The translations under genes were made by a program, and so were the position numbers. A DNA stretch of 11,113 nucleotides. Origin: an uncultured Dorea sp. (GTDB taxonomy: Bacteria > Bacillota > Clostridia > Lachnospirales > Lachnospiraceae). Positions 6,186-11,113 of this stretch are shown here, piece after piece. Numbering within the stretch: position 1 is the stretch's first letter; each line of letters starts with the position of its first letter. The notes under the pieces are model-generated. The model worked only from the letters and a program-made list of their open reading frames with translations, made no database searches and was not told the DNA's origin. The stretch is taken from assembly GCA_910578495.1 (NCBI GenBank), contig CAJTRE010000051.1, forward strand, positions 1 to 11,113. Reading direction: 5' to 3'.

Positions 6186-7400
6186 ATGAAAAAACAAATA
6201 TGGATGGAATATCGAAAGTTATGGAATAAGATAGCTGGCGTGGCGGTCATTGCCATGTGTGTTGTAGCAGTGTTACATCTTTTCGTATATTTAAACCTGC
6301 AGTATCGGTCAATAGACAGCCGGGGAGAAATTGTGGAGGGTTTGGCATCTTACAGGGCACTACGAGAAGCATCTAAAGAACTGGAGGGAGTCATGGACGG
6401 GGAGTATATACAGAACCTGATAACCAGTTACAATAGCAGCTTCGATAAGGCATATATGGCGGAACATAAAGGTTTCCTGGGTACAGGCGGCATGACAAAA
6501 TATATGGTTCCTAATTATTTTATCAACTATGCTTATTTTGGGCCGTATATGTCAAATGGAAATAGTAAGGCAGGCTTGGATTACGATTTCTTGGAATCGG
6601 AGGAAAGGTTTTACGCAACTTATAAGGAAACAGTAAAAGAGCATTTAGAAGATGACAATATGTATACGAATATGTATTCAGATGAACAGCTCCTTGTCCT
6701 GAATAGGAAGGTAGATAATTTGAAAACACCTTTCTCTACAGGATATTATCAAGGGCTGGCAAATCTTAGGTCATGGTATATTATGGATTACAGCCTGGTG
6801 TTTATAGTATTGGTATTTACAGTGGCGGGTTTGTTCTCAAAAGATAACACTGGTGGTATTACAGAGTTGACGCTTTCCTCCAGATATGGGAGAAAGATGA
6901 ATCTGGATGCACGGTGGATTGCCGGGAATCTGTTTGCCGTAAGTGTTTATCTGATTTATTTGGGCATTCAGCTAATTGTGAACGGATTGATTGGCACTTT
7001 AGCCGGATGGAATATATCTGCACAAATGTTATGGTTTCACAGTCTGTATAATATGACGATTGGGGATGGATTGCTGATCATGTTCGTTGGCGGGTTGTTG
7101 GGAGCACTTGTTGTTGGGAATTTAGTTATGCTGTTTTCAATAAAGCTAAAAAATGTAAAACTTGCAGCTGTCCTTGCCATCATAGCGGTATTGATAATCA
7201 TGCGGACGAAAAATATGTACGGCGTGATTGAACTGGTCAGTCCGATGCACTTCGAGAGCGACAACATGTTTCAGAAGTTTATGTTCATAGGGAATGTGGC
7301 AGTCCCTTATTTTGTAGTTGTTTTTGTTCTGACTGTGCTGTATGTAGCAATCTTGTACATTGGTACAAGGCTGTCTTATAAAAAATATCATATAAACTGA
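6186..7400 (+). CDS. ABC-2 type transporter permease (first of pair)
   Basis: The 404-residue membrane protein has about six predicted helices: one near the N-terminus (about 17-36), then a large extracytoplasmic domain of about 160 residues (38-198), then helices at about 200-216, 246-272, 294-318, 325-340 and 373-393. Between the second and third helices lies the cytosolic segment ITELTLSSRYGRKMNLDARWIAGN, probably the coupling region that touches the ATPase. The second permease has the same motif, so the two are probably paralogues that form a heterodimer. ATG 6186 follows GGGAG (6174-6178). The gene lies 18 bp after the lipoprotein stop and 13 bp before the next gene, all one operon. No sequence feature identifies the substrate; an exporter role follows from the topology and from the absence of a solute-binding protein typical of importers. 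Confidence 0.9.
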   Translation: MKKQIWMEYRKLWNKIAGVAVIAMCVVAVLHLFVYLNLQYRSIDSRGEIVEGLASYRALREASKELEGVMDGEYIQNLITSYNSSFDKAYMAEHKGFLGTGGMTKYMVPNYFINYAYFGPYMSNGNSKAGLDYDFLESEERFYATYKETVKEHLEDDNMYTNMYSDEQLLVLNRKVDNLKTPFSTGYYQGLANLRSWYIMDYSLVFIVLVFTVAGLFSKDNTGGITELTLSSRYGRKMNLDARWIAGNLFAVSVYLIYLGIQLIVNGLIGTLAGWNISAQMLWFHSLYNMTIGDGLLIMFVGGLLGALVVGNLVMLFSIKLKNVKLAAVLAIIAVLIIMRTKNMYGVIELVSPMHFESDNMFQKFMFIGNVAVPYFVVVFVLTVLYVAILYIGTRLSYKKYHIN

Positions 7401-7413
7401 TGGTGGTGATGTG

Positions 7414-8574
7414 ATGAAAATTATGATATTAGAGTGCAAACGGATGGTGAACAGGATAATTCTTTTGGGGTTTCTGGCATTTGTCCTTATTTTCTCCGTT
7501 TATGGCAGCCAAAGGAATTTGGATAGATATAATGAGCGTGACGAACAGGGAATTGCAGTCACCTGGAGGGATAACCTGTCAGAAGCGAGAAACGCTTCCA
7601 AAGGGCTTTATCTGGATAAGGAGTGCATGGAAAACCTGCAGGAAGATGCTGACCTGTATGGTTATCTCAATAGCGAGAATATCATGGAACTGATATCCAG
7701 CAACTATGAGAGAAAACCCTTAGAGGAATTATCTGATAATGAGATGGAGCGCTTTTTTCAAATAAGGGCAGAGATAATTCATGAAAATCTCGTTCTGGAT
7801 ACCAAAGTAGGTTATACGGATGAAGAAATAGAGGATTTTATGGATAGGGCGGAATCACTGTCCACTTTATCTATGGAGTATGCGGAAGGGTGGAAAGCGT
7901 TAGCGGAAAAGATGGGGAACTTTGTGTTCCTAATTGTTATCATTATAGCGGTTCTGGTATTGCCGCTGTTTGGACGTGATCCGGCGGTGCAGATGGAAGA
8001 ACTGGTACGCTCCAGTAGATACGGAAAGAGGCAGTTGGATACGGCAAGGATTGTAGCAGCTTATTTGACAGCAACCGTTCTTTATGTATGCAGTATGGCG
8101 GTTTATTTTATCATCGTAATGCTTCCTTTTGGTTTTGACGGAGCGAGCCGGCCAATTCAGAGCAATGTAAGGACATTTTTTTCCCTTTACAATATTACCT
8201 ACCTACAGCAATTTGTATGGAATTTCTTCAGAGGGTATGTAGTACTGATCTTCATGGTTAGTCTGACGCTAATCGTTACAATCCTTTTAAAGAATATTCT
8301 GGCTGGCGCTTCTGTTATAGCGATTTTTCTGGTGATGCTCGTGATTTTTAATCAGGTATATCTCTATCCGGTAAACCATTGGTTCGCAAACTTCATGCCT
8401 GTGAGAATGACTAATTTCTGGCACTTTTATGTAGGAAATGAATTATATAGAATTTGTGGATTTAGTATTTCCTGTATGAGATGGAGCATTGTTATATCTT
8501 TGACTTTATCTGTGATTTTCTTGGTAAGTAGTTTTACTGTGCTATATGCTAATAGAAAGAAAGGCTTGATTTAA
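7414..8574 (+). CDS. ABC-2 type transporter permease (second of pair)
   Basis: The 386-residue membrane protein has the same plan as the preceding permease: a helix at about 13-30, an extracytoplasmic domain of about 135 residues (31-167) rich in Glu and Asn, then helices at about 168-185, 212-236, 271-291, 295-315 and 355-377. The segment MEELVRSSRYGKRQLDTARIVAAYL matches the first permease's ITELTLSSRYGRKMNLDARWIAGN, and both carry F-x-SLYN-x-T before the fourth helix, so they are paralogues. GTG 7411 and ATG 7414 are both possible starts; ATG is preferred because GGTGG (7402-7406) is then 7 nt away. It is the last gene of the transporter operon. No clear terminator follows in the 120 bp before the next gene. 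Confidence 0.9.
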   Translation: MKIMILECKRMVNRIILLGFLAFVLIFSVYGSQRNLDRYNERDEQGIAVTWRDNLSEARNASKGLYLDKECMENLQEDADLYGYLNSENIMELISSNYERKPLEELSDNEMERFFQIRAEIIHENLVLDTKVGYTDEEIEDFMDRAESLSTLSMEYAEGWKALAEKMGNFVFLIVIIIAVLVLPLFGRDPAVQMEELVRSSRYGKRQLDTARIVAAYLTATVLYVCSMAVYFIIVMLPFGFDGASRPIQSNVRTFFSLYNITYLQQFVWNFFRGYVVLIFMVSLTLIVTILLKNILAGASVIAIFLVMLVIFNQVYLYPVNHWFANFMPVRMTNFWHFYVGNELYRICGFSISCMRWSIVISLTLSVIFLVSSFTVLYANRKKGLI

Positions 8575-8592
8575 GGGAAAAGATTGCATGAG

Positions 8593-8641
8593 CGTAAAGA
8601 CTATCAGTTTTTATTGTTAGGATAGCCGTATGATAGTTACG
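8593..8641. repeat. Inverted repeat between the permease and peptidase genes
   Basis: CTATCA (8601-8606) and TGATAG (8631-8636) are exact inverted copies; outside them CGTAA (8593-8597) matches TTACG (8637-8641), with three unpaired bases (AGA, 8598-8600) on the left arm. A further GATAG at 8621-8625 allows an alternative pairing with the left arm. There is no T-run after it, so it is not an ordinary terminator. It could be an operator or an RNA structure in the leader of the peptidase gene. The rest of 8575-8694 shows no gene and no convincing promoter. Confidence 0.4.
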
Positions 8642-8694
8642 AAGAAAAAAGTAGGGGTAAAAAACATGATTTAATTACTTGAGGGAGAAGCAGG

Positions 8695-9675
8695 ATGAGG
8701 AGTAATGATAGAAATATCAGGATGAAGGAAAGGCGGGTGGGATATAGGAAAAAAGGACAGACAGGAAACCGGATGCTTCTCCTTGCAACGATGGCCGCTA
8801 TTGCTGTACTTGTGTTCCATATCAGAGACATAAAGGTAGAACTGGAAGAAATGCGGACTGCTCTGAAGCGGATTGAAGTGCTGCAATATGGCAGAATCGA
8901 AACCTCAGTAAAAGCTGGGCCGCAAGAGGAGACGGATTATGTCAGCAGCATTGCCATAATGAACGTGGAAAAGCCGGTACAGCGTACCTGGGCAGAAACG
9001 ATCCAAAGACTGGAGGAATTGGGTAAAGAGAATACGGGCATTGCGGTGATCTGCAGGAACAGTTCACAATATCCGGAGGCTATGCTGACAGCCCTGGCAA
9101 ATAATCCGGAGATGGAGGATTTTGTGGCGGGCTATCTGGACGGTAACGAATACACGGCAGGAGGTCTGACAGAACTGGAAAAGGAGCAGGAATGTCCGCT
9201 GCTGCTTCAATGGGACCCACGATGGGGATATGAGCCTTATGGCGGGGACAGCTGTATCGGGCTTGCAGGATGCGGCCCCACCTGCCTGTCGATGATTTTG
9301 TATTACCTGACAAGGGATGAGACGCTCACGCCTGACAGGATAGCTGCCTATTCCATGGAGAACGGCTACTATGTAAACGGAACAGGCACCGCATGGGGGC
9401 TGATGGAGGATTTTCCTGAAATGTATGGCATCAAAGCCGTAGAACCAAGAATGACAGAACGTGCCGTAAAAGCGGCGCTGGATAAAGGTAAGATACTGGT
9501 ATGTGCCATGGGGCAGGGTGATTTTACGGTGTCCGGCCATTTTATTGTCATTTATGGCTATGATGACGGCGGGTTTTGGGTAAATGACCCGAACTGTGTG
9601 GCAAGGAGCAGGAGGGAGTGGACTTTTGAGGAAATAGAGGATCAGATTAAGAAAATCTGGGCTTATGAAAAGTAA
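8695..9675 (+). CDS. Membrane-anchored C39-like cysteine peptidase
   Basis: The 326-residue protein has a basic N-terminus, one membrane helix (about 27-43), a short coiled-coil-like stretch (IKVELEEMRTALKRIEVL, 46-63) and an extracellular enzyme. Residues about 100-150 form a helical segment ending in YPEAMLTALANNPEMEDFVAGYL, which I recall from many clostridial C39-like proteins. The Peptidase_C39_2-type catalytic domain (about 165-326) starts CPLLLQWDPRWGYEPYGG. Its likely nucleophile is C193 in GLAGCGPTCLSM, with H282 in GHFIVIYGY and D298 in WVNDPN. It lacks ABC transporter domains, so it is not a bacteriocin-leader exporter; relatives are cell-surface or wall-associated hydrolases of uncertain substrate. 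GAGGGAG (8681-8687) lies 7 nt before the ATG. Its stop overlaps the next gene's ribosome binding site, so the two form a unit. The DNA is visibly more GC-rich than at the left end. Confidence 0.9.
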   Translation: MRSNDRNIRMKERRVGYRKKGQTGNRMLLLATMAAIAVLVFHIRDIKVELEEMRTALKRIEVLQYGRIETSVKAGPQEETDYVSSIAIMNVEKPVQRTWAETIQRLEELGKENTGIAVICRNSSQYPEAMLTALANNPEMEDFVAGYLDGNEYTAGGLTELEKEQECPLLLQWDPRWGYEPYGGDSCIGLAGCGPTCLSMILYYLTRDETLTPDRIAAYSMENGYYVNGTGTAWGLMEDFPEMYGIKAVEPRMTERAVKAALDKGKILVCAMGQGDFTVSGHFIVIYGYDDGGFWVNDPNCVARSRREWTFEEIEDQIKKIWAYEK

Positions 9676-9687
9676 AGGAGGACAGTT

Positions 9688-10221
9688 ATGAGCAGAAATG
9701 AAAAAAGAAGAATGAGTATCTATGTGGTGACAGGGATCGTCCTGGTTGCGGTGGTGGCAGTCCTGTCGGTGGCTGTGCTTAAGAAAAGAGATTCTAAAAA
9801 TGCCCAGGCAGCAAATCCGTCTTATATGGATGAAAACGGAGGGGAGTATATTGCTGCGTTCCTGAAAGACATGACAGATAGTACCATAACAGTAGACATA
9901 GCCGAGTTCATTACGGATGATAACACGGAGCGGATAAAGGAGCTGAAACTTTCGGAAGAGGACATGCCGGACGGCTATTATATATACAATCCGGATGAGG
10001 AAACGGTTACATGGAAGCTGGACGGGCAGACCATATATACTTTTATTGATTGGAATGGCGATTTTACTGGTTCTGATTACCCGGAGGAGTACACCACAAC
10101 GGATGCGGCGGAGTTTCAGAAGTATATTGGAACATATGAAGATTCGCAGCCGGGGATGCCGTTTTTCTTCCAGATAGAGGATGGAATGGTAAAGGTTATT
10201 CTGGAGAAACAGATTGCATAA
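9688..10221 (+). CDS. Single-pass extracytoplasmic protein of unknown function
   Basis: The 177-residue protein has a short basic N-terminus (MSRNEKRRM), one membrane helix (about 11-31) and an extracytoplasmic domain. The domain has a distinctive pattern: TVDIAEFITDDNTERIKELKLSEEDMPDGYYIYNPDEE (67-105), then IDWNGDFTG and a C-terminal ADxAEFQKYI... PFFFQIEDGMVKVI part. I recall similar 'E-x-I-T-x-x-D-x-ER-I-x-EL-x-L ... MPDGYYIYNP' stretches in uncharacterised Firmicute proteins, but know no function. The start is certain: AAAGGAGG (9674-9681) overlaps the peptidase stop codon and sits 6 nt before the ATG, so the two proteins are co-translated and probably act together at the membrane surface, for example as an enzyme and its partner or inhibitor. 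That pairing is inference. Confidence 0.85.
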   Translation: MSRNEKRRMSIYVVTGIVLVAVVAVLSVAVLKKRDSKNAQAANPSYMDENGGEYIAAFLKDMTDSTITVDIAEFITDDNTERIKELKLSEEDMPDGYYIYNPDEETVTWKLDGQTIYTFIDWNGDFTGSDYPEEYTTTDAAEFQKYIGTYEDSQPGMPFFFQIEDGMVKVILEKQIA

Positions 10222-10412
10222 GGGCAGGGCTGTTTCAGAAAGATATAGGCTTGTTGGTGAAAGTAGTTCATACCTGTATTTCAGAGAAAAAACCTGTAAG
10301 TCGGGAAATGACAATAACAGAAAATCAAAAAGTTATTATAATGAAATAGTGGCAACCGTTGATGTTAAAAATCAAATTGTTAAACAATATAATACAATAG
10401 AAGGAGGCAATT
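10222..10412 (+). pseudogene. AT-rich open fragment, possibly the C-terminus of a lost gene
   Basis: Frame 2 is open from 10193 to the TGA/TAA limit at 10444. It reads VSERYRLVGESSSYLYF, then a Lys/Asn/Ser-rich part, then YYNEIVATVDVKNQIVKQY, which looks like protein (alternating beta strands). The only possible start is TTG 10214, inside the preceding gene, with GGAG (10203-10206) upstream. The end runs through the next gene's ribosome binding site. The stretch is markedly more AT-rich than the genes on both sides. I read it as the tail end of a degraded gene or an inserted fragment; a short TTG-started gene translated by coupling is possible. Confidence 0.35.
10365..10393 (+). promoter_or_regulatory. 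Possible promoter with embedded palindrome before the receiver-like gene
   Basis: TTAAAA (10365-10370) and TATAAT (10388-10393) are spaced by 17 bp. Between them ATTGTT-A-AACAAT (10376-10388) is a perfect interrupted palindrome that abuts the -10, a natural place for a repressor to bind. Transcription would begin close to 10400, only a few bases before the AAGGAGG at 10401-10407, giving a very short leader, so the call is tentative. Confidence 0.3.
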
Positions 10413-10799
10413 ATGGAAAGATGGATATTGATATTATGCCATGACCGACCAAAGTTGGCTGACCTTCAGGGAGAATGGCAGAAAAAAGGCATATCTGTCC
10501 GCATCGTTTCAGGTGCGGGGGAAGCATCTAGTGAACTGTCAGGGAATACGGAGTATCTGCTGGTTATTATATTTTCAGATGGAAAGGAGTATCTATCTTC
10601 ATTGAAGATCATAAGGGGGCTGACAAAAGCCCCTGTCCTGGTGGTAGACCGGCAGTATGACAGCACAGAAAAAACAGCCGCGGTCAAAGCGGGGGCGGAT
10701 GAATACATTAAGTGGACAGACAGTTATCTGGAGGAAAACATTGCCAGCGGCCTTGCACTGATGTTGCTGCCCATTTTTTTTGACTTAAAATTGCTCTGA
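10413..10799 (+). CDS. Truncated response-regulator-like protein (degenerate receiver domain)
   Basis: The 128-residue frame has a strong ribosome binding site, AAGGAGG (10401-10407). Residues 1-105 follow the receiver fold: WILILCHDRPKLADLQGEW, EYLLVIIFSDGKEYLSSLKIIRG and APVLVVDRQYDSTEKTAAVKAGADEYIKW. The site that should carry the phospho-acceptor Asp reads VIIFSDG, so the Asp is missing or displaced, and the usual D-Y-I-x-K-P ending is EYIKWT; it is probably not phosphorylated in the standard way. I recall full-length relatives that continue after 'ASGLAL' with an arginine-rich linker and a winged-helix DNA-binding domain. Here the sequence changes at about residue 117 to an unrelated tail (LLPIFFDLKLL) and stops. 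The DNA-binding half is therefore lost, probably through insertion or deletion near 10760. It may be inactive or a dominant-negative partner. Confidence 0.65.
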   Translation: MERWILILCHDRPKLADLQGEWQKKGISVRIVSGAGEASSELSGNTEYLLVIIFSDGKEYLSSLKIIRGLTKAPVLVVDRQYDSTEKTAAVKAGADEYIKWTDSYLEENIASGLALMLLPIFFDLKLL

Positions 10800-10828
10800 T
10801 TGCCTGTCATAGAATTAACCGATATAAT
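10800..10828 (+). promoter_or_regulatory. Promoter for the DUF6431 gene
   Basis: TTGCCT (10800-10805) and a perfect TATAAT (10823-10828) are separated by 17 bp, a good vegetative promoter. TGTCAT (10805-10810) and ATGACA (10827-10832) form an inverted repeat that spans the spacer and the -10 and might be an operator. It lies just after the point where the receiver-like gene is interrupted, as expected if the promoter belongs to an inserted element. Confidence 0.55.
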
Positions 10829-10831
10829 GAC

Positions 10832-10975
10832 ATGAGAATAGAGAAAGGAAAAGGTTCCAGGACACTAATCTTTTACAGAGAACTGAGTCCTGAAACCATT
10901 ACTAAAAACATGGTTATTATATCAAAGTATGAAGTGGAATACAAGGAGGATGAGGATATTTTTAATAACCAGTAA
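10832..10975 (+). CDS. Possible small protein upstream of the DUF6431 gene
   Basis: A 47-codon frame (MRIEKGKGSRTLIFYRELSPETITKN... ending DIFNNQ) runs to TAA 10973-10975 and overlaps the start of the DUF6431 gene. It has an acidic end and no membrane segment. No Shine-Dalgarno sequence precedes ATG 10832, and the promoter at 10800-10828 would start the transcript at about 10835, downstream of this ATG. An internal ATG at 10910 also lacks a ribosome binding site. It is listed because its composition looks protein-like, but it may not be expressed. Confidence 0.22.
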   Translation: MRIEKGKGSRTLIFYRELSPETITKNMVIISKYEVEYKEDEDIFNNQ

Positions 10976-11113
10976 AGAAGAAAGCGTCTGCCCATGCTGT
11001 GGAAGTCCCCTTAAGTACAGGGACAGCAGACGACGCGTGCATAAGACTGCGGGAGGCGGGAAGGAATGGTGCCTGATCCGGCGGCTTAGATGCAGCAATG
11101 ACAGATGCAGGAG
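10950..11113 (+). CDS. DUF6431-family zinc-ribbon protein, 5' part (runs off the window)
   Basis: The frame reads ITSKEESVCPCCGSPLKY, DSRRRVHKTAGGGKEW and LIRRLRCSNDRCR, and stays open to the window end. The CPCC pair, and the later C-x(4)-C after an IRRLRC stretch, give a four-Cys zinc ribbon of the kind found at the N-terminus of DUF6431 proteins. I recall these near transposase or integrase genes in clostridia; I did not search. ATG 10950 is in frame but touches AAGGAGG (10943-10949) with no spacing. The optimally spaced in-frame codon is ATA 10956, so the true start is uncertain. The strong promoter at 10800-10828 probably drives it. Confidence 0.75.
   Translation, partial: MRIFLITSKEESVCPCCGSPLKYRDSRRRVHKTAGGGKEWCLIRRLRCSNDRCR

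Noticed and set aside
5616..6197. A 193-codon minus-strand frame opposite the lipoprotein gene
   Set aside because: The plus strand has a clear lipoprotein signal and operon coupling; the antisense product is a hydrophobic, Phe/Ile/Cys-rich shadow with no supported start.
8695..9675. A bacteriocin-processing exporter (C39 peptidase-ABC fusion)
   Set aside because: The protein has no ABC or permease domain, its catalytic domain faces outward by topology, and no leader peptide with a double-Gly site is visible nearby.
9064..10314. A 416-codon open frame on the minus strand opposite the peptidase and its neighbour
   Set aside because: It lies opposite two well-supported genes with ribosome binding sites and domain motifs; its product is rich in His, Cys, Arg and Ile with no recognisable domain, as expected of an antisense shadow in this base composition.
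10771..10781. A terminator at the run of eight Ts after the receiver-like frame
   Set aside because: The preceding bases form only a four-pair CAGC/GCTG stem, too weak to be called a terminator.
1..11113. CRISPR array, tRNA or rRNA genes
   Set aside because: No regularly spaced long repeats and no cloverleaf or rRNA-like sequence could be seen on either strand.

Overview
The window looks like chromosomal DNA of a low-GC Gram-positive anaerobe, probably a clostridium of the Lachnospiraceae type. The reasons are the purine-rich AGGAGG-like ribosome binding sites 5-8 nt before most starts, the moderately AT-rich coding sequence, the OmpR-type regulator and kinase with a nearby ABC exporter, and accessory proteins (C39-like peptidase with one membrane anchor, DUF6431 protein) that I associate with gut clostridia. 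The family assignment is inference from memory. Every gene I accept is on the + strand.

Positions 1-1650 are AT-rich and mixed. They hold the 3' end of an unrecognised gene with a faint MotA-like look, a small broken or chimeric membrane-protein gene (about 505-796), and an intact class I SAM-dependent methyltransferase (848-1468) followed by a hairpin.

Positions 1654-8574 form the main unit. A response regulator, a sensor histidine kinase and a membrane-anchored PepSY-like protein overlap end to start (1654-4479). A well-formed intrinsic terminator follows, and just before it lies a run of 11-bp direct repeats. Then come an ABC ATPase, a lipoprotein and two related six-helix permeases (4615-8574). 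The simplest reading is that the kinase senses an extracellular signal, such as a cell-envelope-active peptide or envelope stress, and the regulator binds the 11-bp repeats to switch on the transporter. A weaker pair of the same repeats upstream of the regulator gene suggests autoregulation. The exported substrate cannot be read from the sequence.

Positions 8695-10221 hold two single-pass, extracytoplasmic proteins in tandem: a C39-like cysteine peptidase and an unknown protein whose Shine-Dalgarno sequence overlaps the peptidase stop codon. Their DNA is visibly more GC-rich.

Positions 10222-11113 look rearranged. There is an AT-rich open fragment, a receiver-like protein that lacks the phospho-acceptor Asp and seems cut off by foreign sequence near 10760, then a good promoter and the start of a DUF6431 zinc-ribbon protein that runs off the window. 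I infer that a mobile element has inserted into a regulator gene here.
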